A model generated the notes under the pieces. It saw nothing but the letters and a program-made list of their open reading frames with translations. It was not told the DNA's origin and ran no database searches. A stretch of DNA of 64,000 bases, taken from Odobenus rosmarus divergens (lineage: Eukaryota > Chordata > Mammalia > Carnivora > Odobenidae). Every line of letters begins with the position of its first letter. Within the stretch, counting starts at the first letter, position 1. A program made the position numbers and the translations under genes. This document shows, one piece after another, positions 44,802-57,544 of the stretch. The stretch lies in NCBI RefSeq assembly GCF_000321225.1, contig NW_004450582.1, forward strand, positions 369,765 to 433,764. The letters are read 5' to 3'.

Positions 44802-45570
44802 TGCTGCTTTTCTACTTATAAAACGTTACATCTCGTCGTAGAAATTTTGGAAACTAGAAAGGGATAAAGAATCATATTGTCCCATGTCTCACTATTCTAA
44901 AAGAAGGCATTGTAATATTTTGGTGTATAGCTAGCCATATGTTTTCTTATGCATGTATGATGAATGATATATAGCATATATTTTATAATATATTTGAGCA
45001 GCTTAAAGAAAAAGAAACGGAAGAATCCTAATGTTTGATATTTGGACTTCTTCATTTACGATAGTATGCTTTTCAAATTCTTTTAAGATATCTGAAGCCT
45101 TCTTGTGTTTCGTTTTATGAATAGAGCTTCATATGTTAAATCAGTCTTCTATCATCAGAGGTATAGGCTATCTCTTCAACTTTTTATATTATCAGTATTA
45201 TCAACATAATATTGTAAACATGATATTGATAAACAATATTCAAGCCTGTGTCAGGATAAATTCACAGGAGCACAATTAACTGGACAAAATATATAACTGT
45301 TTAAAGGCTTATGTTATCTATTGTTAAAATGCTCTCCCGAGCAGTTATACCAGTTATTCTCACACCAGATATGTAAGAGCTATGTATATTCCCTTACATT
45401 CACTCTAACATTGGGAATTATTATTTAAAAAGAAATCCTTGTCACCCTGAGGGATGAAAGATGGTGTCATATTATAATTTTTAATTAGCATTTATTTGAT
45501 TTCTAGTGGCCCTTTGATATTTCTTCTTTTAGGGAACACCCTGTTTATGCCCTTTGTCCATTTTTCCATT
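44802..45570. repeat. Old L1-type (L1ME-like) untranslated-region sequence
   Basis: The passage with TGTAATATTTTGGTGTATAG, CTTATGCATGTATGATGAAT, AAAATGCTCTCCCGAGCAGT, AATTTTTAATTAGCATTTAT and GTTTATGCCCTTTGTCCATT follows a well-known old L1 3'-region sequence. Orientation and subfamily not asserted. Confidence 0.55.
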
Positions 45571-46714
45571 AGGGCAGGCTCCCCTATTTTATCCATGTTC
45601 TACACAGAAAATTAAAACATCACTCAAGGGCTAAACCCAGCCTAAATTCTATTATGATGCAAAGTAATTGTAAGTTGTTAATACTATTTACAAATCGTAT
45701 ATCAATTTTATTTCACCATTGAAATAAAAAGTTGCATTCACAATTAAGTCTATCTCCTCAGTAGAACTCAGTCAAGGAAGACAAACACTCCTAAATTTTA
45801 ACTCTAAAACTGTTCACATTCTTATTGCTGCAAAATACTATTCTAGTATCATTATTAAAGTACCTAATATATTTCTGTGTTCGCTTCATTTATTACATGC
45901 CATAATGGGACTGCATATCTTTAGTGCTGGTTATGCACAATTAGCACTTAGTTATTGTCTTGTCACTTCAGCCCCATGACAAACTTCTTTAATGCAAGAA
46001 GTCAGCTAATCTTCATCAGTCAAGCAAAGCAGACAAATTTTGTTACTCTGAATACAGAAGGTTTTCAACATAGGAGATTTCCTTTGTACTTTGACATTTG
46101 CTGGGGAAATCCTCTCCAATAAAGCCATATGCCGCACAAGCCTATACTTTCAGTAGCCAAATCATTATTATAGTTCTGCACCTTTTCAAGTGAAACACAA
46201 AGCAAATAGGTAATTTACAGGCACGTTCCCTTAAGCAAACTTTATTGACGTCTGAGATTGTGGTATTATAAATGCTTATGAATTTTATTTAGCAGTCATT
46301 TCATCTTAACTTTTAAATCAAAAGATCATTAAGATCAAAAGCATTTCTGAATGTTTCAAAAATGCTAGTAAAAATAACTTTTCTTTCGGGATTGGTTGTT
46401 TCTTGTACATACCGTCTCCACTCTTTTTAGAGGGGTATGGCTGAAGATGTGAATCCTGAATGAACATCTAAGGTTTGTTTGTCTTTTTTTTCTCTATTAA
46501 CAGAAGCAGAGGAATGTTATTTTGAGCATCTTAGATGATAACTCGAATCTCACTCAGAATTGAAGAATTCTGTGTAATCAGTTAATTTCTTAAAGGTGAC
46601 TAAGCCCCTCCTCCTTAGACAATTCTAAACGAAACGATGGTTTTATAAGAAAAGGAAAGAACATGTTTGTAATGAAATTGCCTCAGATATGTAGAACTGT
46701 GTAACACTAAAGAA
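45571..46714. other. Intronic, nothing assigned
   Basis: Single-copy-looking sequence. The part at 45890-46200 has enhancer-like texture, with no firm evidence. Confidence 0.4.
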
Positions 46715-47175
46715 TAAAAGCACTGTGCTAGGCTCTGGAAAGAGAGGTGAATACAAACTAGTTTCTCTCTTAGAGATATTCAGAGCTATGGGAGAGACAG
46801 GACATCAAAGACTCACAGAAGAGTGTAATTGATGCTAAACAGAAGGAAGAGAGGTCTGTCCTTCTTGAAGTCTTAGAGAACCATCAAAGGGTGGATGGGC
46901 CAGGTTTTAAAACAGAACTCCCTAGGACTGGTCAGAATGTAGGAATTGTGTCTGGTGGGGGTTGGGGAAGACAGGAAGCCAGGGGGCCAAGGGTTTTCCA
47001 GACAGATGGAGCATCATGCAAGGCATGGAAGTGTGAAAGCATTTAATGTGTGCAGGAAATGAAAAGTAGCTCAGAGTACTCAGAGATTAGAGAGGGAGTT
47101 TGGTTAGGGATATGGAGAAGGAGGGAATGGTGTGGGGATCAGGAGGAGGTAAAATTGTAAAGGTAGGAAGTCAGT
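46715..47175 (-). repeat. L2 fragment
   Basis: Reverse-strand L2 in order: ACTGTGCTAGGCTCTGGAAA, TCAAAGGGTGGATGGGCCAG, GCAAGGCATGGAAGTGTGAA, then the AGAAGGAGGGAATGG part. Confidence 0.65.
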
Positions 47176-47594
47176 GAATGAAAGTCAAAATGAACACAAA
47201 TTTAAATTATCTATCTAAAATACCTTTGTTATTTAAAGCTATTCGGTGCCAGAATAAATCTGTCTTAACCAGTATTTACTGACCACCCACCTCAAGTGGT
47301 AGTATAATTTATGATGGTATTTCAAAGGGTTCAAAAGAAATGTAACTCATGGGCACTTACCTCAGCACCGCAGTCTAGATTGTGAAACTTGTTACCCATT
47401 CATGAGAAAATCTGAAATGCCAAACTAGATGATATGCCAATAAATAAGTGCTTTGGGAAAGATCAGAATGAGTTGGCATGGTCAGGGAATATTGATGGAG
47501 GGAATGGAAACTAAAGAATTTCCATTTCAGATGGAAAAAAGGGAGAAATAGTCCTGGTTAAGGAATGGCTTAAGCAAAGGTGAAAAGATTATCA

Positions 47595-47830
47595 TTAACA
47601 AATAATAATGATAGCAGAATTCTTATATAGTGCTGATAATATACCAGACACTGTTCTGTTTTACATGTGCTCATTTAATACTCAGAATGAGATACTATTA
47701 CTATCCTCATTTTACAAGTGAAGTAATTGAAGTACAGAAAATTTAAGTAACTTGCCCCAGAAAACAATGATAGAAAATGGTAGACTCAAAATATGAACCC
47801 AGACAGTCTGGCTTTAGTCTCTAGACTCAG
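47595..47830 (-). repeat. MIR
   Basis: Reverse-strand MIR, well preserved: ATACCAGACACTGTTCTGTT, TACTATCCTCATTTTACAAG, AAGTAACTTGCCCCAGAAAA and CCCAGACAGTCTGGCTTTAG. Confidence 0.9.
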
Positions 47831-48878
47831 AGCTGATATGAGGGCCCTGGACTCTTTCAAGAGGGGTATTTTATTTTCTGACTGAGTGGATATAAATGAG
47901 AATAGATATGGTGAAGTTAAAGCAAGGTGGACTTTGAATAATTTATAGCAGGATTCGGGATGTGGGTAGTGTAAGTTGGTGCAGAAAAAGAATGAATCAG
48001 GAATGAAGTATGTAATGACAACTGGACAGTCTTTGGGAGGAGAGAGTAAATTCGTTCACAGTGTATAGTGGTGGGACGATGGGTATATAATCAGTACCTC
48101 TTATTGAGAACAAAGTGCAGCATCAAAATCTCCATCTTTAGTAGCTGAGGAGGCTACATAGAAAATAGAGACATTTGAAATATGGACTGGATCCCCCCCA
48201 CCCTTTTTAAAGTATTGTGGAGTTGGGAACTAATTATAATTGATAGCCACTGACCTCAGGGAAATAAGATGACTAAGTTAACATTTCCATTCTTAGAAAG
48301 GATGTGAAAAGGAGTTTACAAATGGAGGCTTTGCAGAGGCTGTTGGTAACTTGCTTAAAACTAAGCCCCATATTTTATAAGGGTGATTTATTAATTATAT
48401 TTATTTTCTGTATTTCTCAAGTCTCTAAGACTGTATGAGTTCAATTAGAATCACTCCAAAATATCGGGAAATTAAATCTATTATTATTAACTCCAAAACA
48501 CCAAGATTAAATGACTGAGTGATCTTGATTGGGCATCTTTTTGTTCCTTAACATACTTTTTTTTTAATGAAGGCAAAATTAATTGAACTTGACTACCCCA
48601 AAAGCAATTAGGATTAGATTACAAGGAAGATTATCAGCTTATTTTCGGGAATTTCAGCCTGACCTGTTAATATACTTACAGTATCCTCTGGCCATCACTG
48701 CTTCTATAATATTTTTTCTGCCAGTGCTAAATTTCATAAGGAGCTCATAACATTGGAAATTAGCCTTTCTCACAAGATCAGTTATAGATTATTTTGTTAA
48801 GCATCTAACATCTGCATTGCTGTTTCTCTAATTTCTTCATGTTTATATATGGAACATCTTAAAGGAGTGTACCCATCC
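47831..48878. other. Intronic, nothing assigned
   Basis: No gene or clear repeat recognised. The last 18 bases are the target duplication of the following SINE. Confidence 0.4.
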
Positions 48879-49087
48879 AGGGGCACCTGGATGGCTCAGT
48901 CAGTTAAGCTTCCAACTCTTGGTTTCGGTTCAGGTCCTGATCTTAGGGTCGAGATCGAGCCCTGCATTGGGCTCCGTGCTCAGTGCAGAGTCAGCTTGGG
49001 TTTCTCTCTCCCTCTCCCTCTGCCCCTCCCCCCGCATTCTCTCCCTCTCTCTCTCTCTCCTCTCTTTCAAATAAATTAATATTTTAA
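48879..49087 (+). mobile_element. CAN-SINE (tRNA-derived)
   Basis: Forward copy with GGGGCACCTGGATGGCTCAG head and long CT-rich body (48995-49070). Target duplication AAAGGAGTGTACCCATCC at 48861-48878 recurs at 49088-49105 with one mismatch. Confidence 0.95.
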
Positions 49088-49105
49088 AAAGGAGTGTACC
49101 AATCC

Positions 49106-49742
49106 TAATCGCAAAGCAGTTATAATCTACTTTAACCATAGCTTTCAAAACTGTTTTAAGTTATATGCATAAGTGTGACATTTCTCACCCATGTTCTGTT
49201 TTGTCTTGACTTTTCAGTGTAAATTGAAATGCACATAAAATGTACTTTGTCCAGTTGACAACAATAGCAACAAAATATTTTAGGTAGGACTGTTTTAAAT
49301 GAGTCCCATTTATATTACCAACATCTCATTGAATGGTAGGTAGACTTTTTTTAAAGTTATGCAAAGGAATATTAGCAATACAAAAAACCTTATTAACTTC
49401 ATAGCCTTATGCTTTTCTTCTTCCACACAAAGCACGGGTCTTGAGCCCAAAGAGACCAGAGTCCCCTTCCTTTCTCTAGCATGCACATTCTAGTTAGGGA
49501 ACATTGGCAGGTTTTTTTTTTTTTTTTTTAATTCTGGGAGGAAGCCTTAGGTTTTTCATCTGAAAAAGGCCATAATAATATTTACTTTCTCAGTTGAACA
49601 TAAGGAATAAAAGTAATCATGTATATGCATGCTTAGCATTAGCACATGGTGTTTTATAAAAGGTGGCTATTTTAATTATCTACACTCCAAATATTAAAGT
49701 AAGGCTTTACGTACTTCATTTCTACTCTTCACCATACACTTT
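49106..49742. other. Intronic, nothing assigned
   Basis: One long T-run near 49513-49530. No gene or known repeat recognised. Confidence 0.4.
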
Positions 49743-49759
49743 AAAAAGTCACTTATACT

Positions 49760-49978
49760 GGGGCGCCTGGGTGGCTCAGTTGGCTAAGTGTCTGCTTTCG
49801 GCTCACGTCATGATCCCAGGGTCCTGGGATCGAGCCCCACGTCGGGCTTCCTGCTCAGTGGGGAGTCTGCTTCTCCCTCTCCCTCTGCTTGCTCTCCCAG
49901 CTTGTGCTCTCTTGCTCATGCTCTCTCTCTCAAACACATAAATAAAATCTTTAAAAATAAATAAGTAAACAAATAAAT
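49760..49978 (+). mobile_element. CAN-SINE (tRNA-derived)
   Basis: Forward full-length copy with the GGGGCGCCTGGGTGGCTCAG head. An exact 15-bp target duplication AAAAAGTCACTTATA lies at 49743-49757 and 49979-49993. Confidence 0.95.
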
Positions 49979-50348
49979 AAAAAGTCACTTATATTAAAGA
50001 TAAGAAAAAATGAAGTTTCATCTTCAGTATCATAAGTGGAAGGTTCGGATTTGAACTCTATTTGTTGCAATATATCCCTCTGCCTCTCACGTATTTCCTA
50101 CAATTCAGTGATGCAGCTGCTTTATCTTACCCACACAGAGCTGACTCAGAGAGAGTAGGAAATGAACCCTATAATTTGCACTGGGTGGCATCAGGGCTCA
50201 GGACTAGATCCCCAGGCTCTTGGTTCAAAGCTTTTCTCATGATAATTACCCTGAATTTATTAATCTGCAAACAAAAATTATCTAAATTTCAAGGCTTCTG
50301 AAGGTAAGAATGACATAACTTCACATGACAAAAAAAATGATTTTATTT

Positions 50349-50430
50349 GGGGTGCCTGGCTGGCTCAGTCAGTAGAGCCTGTGACTATTTCTGGGTCGTG
50401 AGTTCAAGCCCCAAGTAGAAAAATAAAATT
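50349..50430 (+). mobile_element. Short CAN-SINE variant (tRNA-like head only)
   Basis: GGGGTGCCTGGCTGGCTCAG head with box A and a B-box-like GTGAGTTCAAGCCCC, then straight into an A-rich tail. It lacks the CT-rich body of the other copies. This is the older, shorter carnivore SINE form rather than a tRNA gene. Confidence 0.8.
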
Positions 50431-52320
50431 TTGTTTTTGATAGGGAATAGAATTTGGGGGCTTGTCAGAAAATTGAAGCAAAATTTTAGTGAATGTGGAG
50501 TTGAAAGAATATTTCCAATTCAGTTGGTTTTTAGGAAAAAAAAGAATTCAGTAATATTAGCTAGAACACGAGTTTTTGTTCAATTTATTTTATGTGCTAC
50601 TTTATCATTAGCTTATTAGCTCAAATTAATTTCAACAGTAATATAAATTGAAAGTTTTGAACAGTAATCAGATATATCCTACATGTTATTTTATGTAATC
50701 TCATATAAAAGGTAAGTATCTAATTTGGCTACTTAGGTCTGTCCAACAGAAGAAATATTTCCTTTTATTCAACATGTCTTAATGATCAGGATAATCTACA
50801 AGACCTCGTTTACTCCACACCACTTTTTAAGCACAATATTTAAAGTTTATAGTTTGCAACTAATAAAAAGAAGATATACTTAAGGTTCAAACTTGAATGT
50901 TCATTCTATCCAATAGCCTTGACCGCAAACTCCAGGATTTCAAGATCAGCGCTTAGTCTGTACTTTCAATCAACATCATCAGCAGGCAGTAATCCTGGGG
51001 AAAAAAAGTAAATTCCACAAATAAACAGACCAATCTTCCTTTAAGAGGAAAGCTAATTCTTTTCAATCTACTTTTTTTTATTACACTATTTTCCCCTCTA
51101 TCTACTTAGCTAGAATAAGGATAAATTTCCAAAGCTACCCAGTTGGAAAATAAATAGGTTCACTGTTTGTCTAGCATTCCAATCTTTGCAAATGTAAATC
51201 AGTCCAACTGCTCCTCATTTAAACCTTCAACTTCACAAAACATTAAAGGGTTGCTTTCACTACACAATTTAATCTATCCACTAAGATTTCTGCTTGAACA
51301 TCATTCGAAATTGACTATCTGATAAAGAGAGACCACTATCAAAGGTCAGTGAGGTCAACTTGTATAATTACAAGTAGTTTTACTGGGTCAACTCTACTAG
51401 ACACTGCTGTTTGAAGGTTAAATTGTTACAATTAAAAATATATACAGATCTCCCCAGAGTTACTTTATTGTTAAATGTACTGGAAACAGCACAAGCATTT
51501 ATTTCTGACCTTAATTGTGTCCAAAGTGTCACCGCTGGGAAATTATACAAAAAGAGCACTTATTAAAAACATTACAATCTTGCACATTAAACAGTGCTTT
51601 ATAGAATAAAATACATAATTAGCTACTGGAAACTAGTTTATTTATCACATCAAAATTAAGAAGTTCATTCAGGTTACTCCCTTTGGTTTAATTGGGAGTG
51701 CGCTAAGAAATGACATTTAATATTTTATAGTTGGTGAACTTGCCACAAACAAAGGAATATGGCCCAGCTTCAGAGTCTGATGCTAAAACAACTTTTCCTT
51801 CAGAACAATCACTTCCAGATTACTAGAATTTAATCACATTTTAATAACAGAGAGTAAAAGGAAGCTTTAAATGGGAAGCTTTAAAATGGGCCACTTTCTA
51901 ATTGTTGGATACATATTAATGCGTTTTACTTTTTTTTAATAAAGTGAATAAATGGCCAATGGTGAAATCTTCCATAATCACTGCAGTGAAATACTATTAT
52001 CATTCTTTCTTTTATTTTAGTGACTGTAAATATAGATCAGTTATTTTTTTTCTTTCCAAAGTGGTGATAAAAATCACCTCTGCTGCCCAAGGTGTTTTCC
52101 TCAATTTTCCTAGGCTTTTTATATATAAATGTAGGATTTCAAATTTTGTGTGCAATGTTTCATTAAATGACCTACATGGTTTAATTTTGACAATAAAGGC
52201 AACTCTCTAAACCAAGCTCTCAAATTCAGGGAATTACTGTGTGACATTATTACAAGGAAAAGAAATCTTCAAATCTATAGATCGTAGTGAAGTGATCTTA
52301 ACACATTTTATTTTTTAAAA
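50431..52320. other. Intron sequence before last coding exon
   Basis: AT-rich, no repeat recognised from about 50.9 kb on. The block 51360-51900, which lacks simple repeats and contains several TAATTA/TTAATT cores, may be regulatory. The evidence is weak. Confidence 0.4.
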
Positions 52321-52329
52321 TATTTTCAG

Positions 52330-52435
52330 ATTTTGCGTTGGAGACAAATTTTTCCTAAAGAATAACATGATCCTTTGCCAGACGGACTACGAAGAAGGTT
52401 TAATGAAAGAAGGTTATGCACCCCAGGTTCGCTGA
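52330..52435 (+). CDS. LMO3: LMO3 last coding exon (end of LIM2 and C-terminus)
   Basis: The exon starts after the acceptor AATATTTTCAG, completes Arg111 (AG/A) and encodes residues 112-145 followed by TGA at 52433-52435. It supplies the last two zinc ligands of LIM2, Cys127 and Asp130, in the ILCQTDYEEG stretch. The C-terminal tail GLMKEGYAPQVR is the LMO3-type ending and differs from the LMO1 tail, which confirms the paralogue. The three coding pieces (206, 126 and 106 nt) sum to 438 nt, giving 145 codons plus stop, the standard LMO3 length. No frameshift or premature stop was seen. Confidence 0.97.
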
Positions 52436-52962
52436 TCTATCAACATCACCCCATTAAGAATACAAAGCACTACATTCTTTTATCTTTTTTGCTCCACATG
52501 TATATAAGAATTGACACAGGAACCTACTGAATAGCGTAGATATAGGAAAGCAGGATGGTTATATGGAATAAAAGGCGGACTGCATCTGTATGTAGTGAAA
52601 TTGCCCCAGTTCAGAGTTGAATGTTTATTATTAAAGAAAAAGGTAATGTACATATTGCTGGATTTTTTTGCTTGCTATTCGTTTTTGTGTCACTTGGCAT
52701 GAGATGTTTATTTTCGACTATTGTATATAATGTATTGTAATATTTGAAGCACAAATGTAATACAGTTTTATTGTGTTACCATTTGTGTTCTGTTTGCTTT
52801 GTATTGTTGCATTTAGTACAATCAGTGTTTAAACTTACTGTATATTTATGCTTTCTGTATCTACCAGCTATTTTAAATGAGCTGTAACTTTCTAGTAAAG
52901 AATTGAAGAGCAAATCTCCCTAATGATACACATATAGATAAAGCAAGTCTATCAACATTAAA
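52436..52962 (+). other. LMO3: LMO3 3' UTR (proximal part)
   Basis: Sequence after the TGA is AT-rich, with TGTATATA (PUM-type) at 52499-52506 and 52722-52729, AATAAA at 52567-52572 and ATTAAA at 52957-52962 just before an A-run. The last is a plausible cleavage region, though the A-run is genomic. The true end may be farther down: further AATAAA hexamers lie at 53888-53893, 55238-55243 and 55295-55300. The end of the transcript cannot be decided from sequence alone. Confidence 0.6.
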
Positions 52963-55900
52963 ATACTAAAAAAAAAAGAAGAAGAAGAAATGAAGACACA
53001 CACAAAGCATTTTAGCAACATCCACTATTATCGCCACTATGATTTAGAGTCTATCAGTGTTCTCATTATAACCCCCGATTTTCAGGGGGTTAAAGATCAG
53101 CTTTAAAAATGCATAAAAATTTCATCTTAAAGCACTTTCATTTTATACCAACGTGAAAAGTGCCATTTTTAGAATAACTTTAAAGCTTAGCAATTATCCT
53201 TTTAATACCCTTTTTGTGTGTGTGTGTGTGCTCTTTACCTACACAATGGCTTTGTTTTGTTTTATTTTGTTTTTCAGCCACTTACCCCTTATGTAAACTA
53301 GTGCCTTTGGGTATCATGTAAATTTTTCCAAAGGGTTACTTTAGACAAGTGTTACCACAATTATGAGATAATTTTAAAATGATAAATTTCTTGTACAAAT
53401 TTTGCCCAGATTTCTCCCTAAGAGCTAAGGGTTTAATAACTTGATGGCTTGACAAATTTCTGGCACTGAAAGGATTTGAGTGCAAATCTACTGAAACCAT
53501 GATAATGCATACTGAAACTATGATGATATTTGAGTGGTGAGCTTACTTTTTTGATCAGAGCAACATAGTGCTCACAGAATCTTCTAGAAGAAGAGAAACA
53601 AAGGGATTGTCAAAGAGCTGAGAACTGGTGATTATATATTTTTCTGTATTTACCTGACACTTATTTTAATGTTCAAAAAGTGAAGACTTTAAAAGTTTGA
53701 CATGTCTTACTCTTACTGCTTTCTTTAAGTAGTTACCCACTCAGAATATATATATCACGCTTAAGGCTGAAATCTGTCATTCCATGTTTTAAAGGTGAAA
53801 AATTATTCCTTTACCAACATGATGATAAAGAAGAAAGCTTTCTAGAAACAAATTATGGAGACCGATTATTTCAATTAAAATTAAGGAAATAAAAATAAGA
53901 CTATGATCCCTTCTTCTGGGTTGCTCACACTTTGCTTCTTTGCTTCCGCTCCCTGTAATAGAACTACTTTTCAACAAATCTAATTCGACACAGGCACAAT
54001 GAAGCATATTTTTGCTAGAGCAAATTTAGTGCTGTGGGTTTTCTTTTCTTTTCTTTTTTGATCACTTGTATAGGAAACAATATTTCCCAGTGTTATTTGC
54101 ATACATATTTAATTGTCCTGCCAATAGATGCATTGCAGATGAAAATTAAATGTGATACCTTAATTCTTGGTTTGGGGCCAAAATATTAAACTGAAAATAA
54201 TGCTGGTGTGGATTTTTGTTTTAAAACAAAGCTTTATTATGAACATGCATGTGAATCTGGATATTGCCTTTCATTTTTCAGAAATAGTTCTGTGAAAAGT
54301 GAATGATATGTATTTTTACAAATACTTCATGGTTAAGAGTGTTCAAGTCACATGTCCCCCAGATTTGAGATATACTGAAAAAAAAAAAGAATTTCAAAAA
54401 TAGCTATTTGGGGCCCACAAAGTAACCATTATTTTAGCCTTCGAGCCTTACATTTTTTTCATGATAAGACTTGCATAGCCAAAACCAAAACCCAAACCGA
54501 ACAAAAGGCGGTGGGGGGCGGGGGATCCATGAAAAGTGGTTTTTCTCAACCAGCCCTGCGAGCCCCCATTAAGAGGTGTCTGAAATTCATGTGGATGTCA
54601 AATTGTAATTGCCAGTATCTTTTTCAAATGATCATTTTTAGATTTAAATGGTTTTGCATATGTTTATCAAATTGTCAAAATACTTGTAAATTGGGAACAA
54701 ACTTCTCTTAGCTCCTGGAAGCTGTTCAATTATCCTTGCACCCAAAGACCAAACAAGTTTTTATTGCCTTTTCTTTTCCCAAATCCTTCGGGAATTAATT
54801 CTTATGCTTTTTTACTACAAGCAAAATTACTCACCTGGATTAAAGATTAAGGCCTTAATCTCTTTAGATTATCTCTAATCTCCATGAAATTGTGAAACCA
54901 GACAGAAATGGGTCATTTTATAGCTAATTGCCCATAAGTAGTAGCATTTTTGACCTGAAGTACTAACCTAATTGTCTTGACTACGCAAAGTCCCTGAATT
55001 GTCGTCACCTTTCCTCTTTGTGTTGTGTAGCCCTGACGTCACTTAGCTTGTTGCCCGATGCCTCCAGTAGGACACCTCCAAAAGAGCTTTGATTTCTCAA
55101 GCAGTTTGAAAGCTCCCTTCCTAACATGCATCTCAGAGAGGCTGCCTATGATGAAGGACCAGGCACCTCCACTCCACCAGAGTGCTGGCTGAGTTTAAAA
55201 GCTGACCTGTGTTTGTAATTTCACTTTCATCTTGCTTAATAAATATCTGCTGGATTCTTTCATTCATTTTTTTTATATCTGGATTTATGTTTTTAATAAA
55301 AGGGGTATTATACTCTTTGATTGCACTTAATTGGCAAAATCTAAGATAATATCTAGAAAGCGTACGTTGTGTCCACTTGAAAAAAAAGAATAAAGTGTGT
55401 AAGGACACTTACTTTCAAAAGGTAAATCATAACAAGCCTAGACAAAGTACCTCAAATGCTTTCTCCAAAAGTTATATTTAAGATCTCAGAGCTAGGTAGT
55501 TTATTGTTATTTACTTTTGTGGGGAAAATAAAACTGTCAAAAATGAAGGTAGCAAATTGCTGGGTGTAATTTTGTACATTTACACAAATTTCCAGTGATC
55601 TTCCTGAAAGGAACTGTGTTGCTGTCGTCAGACTCAATTTCAAATTTCCTATTTTCCATATAATGAATTAAAACAAAACAAAACACCTCAACTAAATCCT
55701 ACATTTTTAGGGAAGAGATGTTGTGCCTACAATGAAACAGGGTGCTGAAAATTATATCTGTGGTAAAACATACTGTGCACAAGTGGTTTCCTTTTAACTA
55801 TCACTTAAAGCAAGCTCATCTCACCAAAGACAAACAATTTCATAGAAATGATATAGGCCAAACATGTTTAGCGTTCACTTTCAGCAAGTTGCAAAAACAA

Positions 55901-56060
55901 TCTGCATGTTCATTGTAATAAGCCATTAGCGCAGAATACAATTTTAGCAAAAGCCTTTTGATTACTACTGTTTCTTAAATACACCATTATAGATATTTCT
56001 TAAATGTGATTTTAATGCAAGTTAAGGCCAATAGAGAGCAAAATGTTAATATAGGCATTA
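52963..56060. other. Distal 3' UTR or downstream flank
   Basis: Simple repeats AAG (52980-52988), TG (53215-53230) and TTTTC (54039-54058). AATAAA hexamers at 53888, 55238 and 55295 leave room for a 3' UTR up to about 2.9 kb. A perfect 18-bp palindrome lies at 54844-54861. No other gene recognised. Confidence 0.45.
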
Positions 56061-56125
56061 TTTCAATTGACATTTATTGAGTACCTACTATGTGACAGGC
56101 CTTGCCCTCAGCATTCAAAGAGCCT
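56061..56125 (-). repeat. L2/MIR tail fragment
   Basis: CATTTATTGAGTACCTACTA and TGTGACAGGCCTTGCCCTCA are the reverse-strand L2/MIR terminal consensus. Confidence 0.7.
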
Positions 56126-56309
56126 CCTATTGGGCCGACTTAGGGTCCTCCAGACATCAGAACATTTTAGTGTGTCTCTGCACTGGATTGGACTCATCTC
56201 AAACCTAGGAATAATGAGCATACAAAAGCAAAGACCGTCTTCTACCTATTCAGCATGTCATTGGTATGAAGGACCCAGAAAATATCTCAAGTAATCAATG
56301 TGTTCAGAG

Positions 56310-56620
56310 AATTATCTCACACAAATTACTCATTAACTCAATAGCACATAATAAAAAAGAACATCAATTAATTAATGAGTCACCCTCAGATCACTATGAT
56401 TACAATAGAGCTCTGTTGAAACAGCGGTTATAAATGGGGCTGCCTCTCTTTATTCATTGTTTGCAATTGGCCCATTATTTGGCTGAAACCAGTGTCATAT
56501 TTAACACATGCCTGTAGGTAATTGTGTGATTAGTATCATAAATGAAGAATTCAGAAAGTGTATTGCTTATGACCTTATAAATGGTCAGAAAAATAAAGAC
56601 AACTCTCATTTGTACTCTAG
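56310..56620. promoter_or_regulatory. Candidate downstream enhancer
   Basis: A repeat-free block with CAATTAATTAATGAGTCAC (homeodomain plus AP-1-like), TTGTTTGCAATTGGCCCATT and GTAATTGTGTGATTAG. It lies about 4 kb past the LMO3 stop. The regulatory role is inferred from motif density only. Confidence 0.3.
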
Positions 56621-57544
56621 CTTCCTTTGAGGCCAAGCTATTAGAAGGACGTTATCTATCTAAAAGGTATTCTTTTACGTTTAAAAGACTTCCATGCTGA
56701 ACATTATAAGGATTAGCTGCTAAAACACTTAAAAGTAAAAATTACAATGCTTTAGAATACACATAACTTAATTTCAGTAACTTTTTACAAAGACTAAAAC
56801 ATGTGTGACCAGTCTTGTAAAAGTTTTGGTACCCCAAACGGACATTTTTGCTTTTGGAAGGCCCAGCATGGGGGAGGGTGTGTGGAGACTGACAGCAATA
56901 GGGGAAGAGATGAAAGGAAATGCCAAATATTACATACAAAGTCACCAACTAAAGTTTCCCAACTATCTTGGTAAATGCCATTCCAATAAGCTTATAGAAT
57001 AATTATAACAGTTCCCTTAGGTAAGTAAGAAACATCTGTTGGTAACACATAGCAGGTGTTAACAATTACACATACTGAAGTTTTTAAAAACGTTTTTAAT
57101 TAAAAGAATTCTGTTTTCTGAAAAGAAGAATATGTTAAATTCAAAGATACTCCTGTCTTGAGCGTAATGCACAAAATTGTAAAGCCCAAATCATCTTGGA
57201 TCAACTAGGTTTCATGTTTGGTTCAGATCATTGCAATCAAAAGTGAACTGGAATTCACTGCACTATTTACACAATTGGTATTCTGGGCTGAGGAGCCGAG
57301 TGCTCATGAAATTGGTATAGCAGAGCTGATTACAGAATATTTTGGCTTTATGGGCAAGGTGGTTGCCATTCACTGTACCAAATTTAACGGACACAGCACA
57401 AAGACAAATGAGAACAAGAAACATTCAGAAAATAGATTATCCAAATCTTTTTTTAACCCTACTTCTGCAGAAGACTTTAAATCACCTAACACAGTCCCTT
57501 TGTAACATGTAACATTATCATATGACCCATCTTCAATAGCTTTT
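56621..57544. other. Intergenic, nothing assigned
   Basis: The 95-codon open frame at 57218-57505 has no recognisable domain and no promoter or splice context. Confidence 0.4.

Larger units (their letters stand above)
42375..52329 (+). other. LMO3: LMO3 second coding intron (about 10 kb)
   Basis: Phase-2 intron between the linker exon and the last exon. It holds MIRs near 43.0, 43.5 and 47.7 kb, CAN-SINEs near 43.7, 44.1, 48.9, 49.8 and 50.35 kb, an L1 3' end at 44.6 kb set into older L1-type sequence, and an L2 at 46.7-47.2 kb. No coding signal apart from the flanking exons. Confidence 0.9.

Noticed and set aside
57218..57505. 95-codon open frame downstream of LMO3
   Set aside because: Reads like protein at first glance but no domain, promoter, splice or poly(A) context was found.
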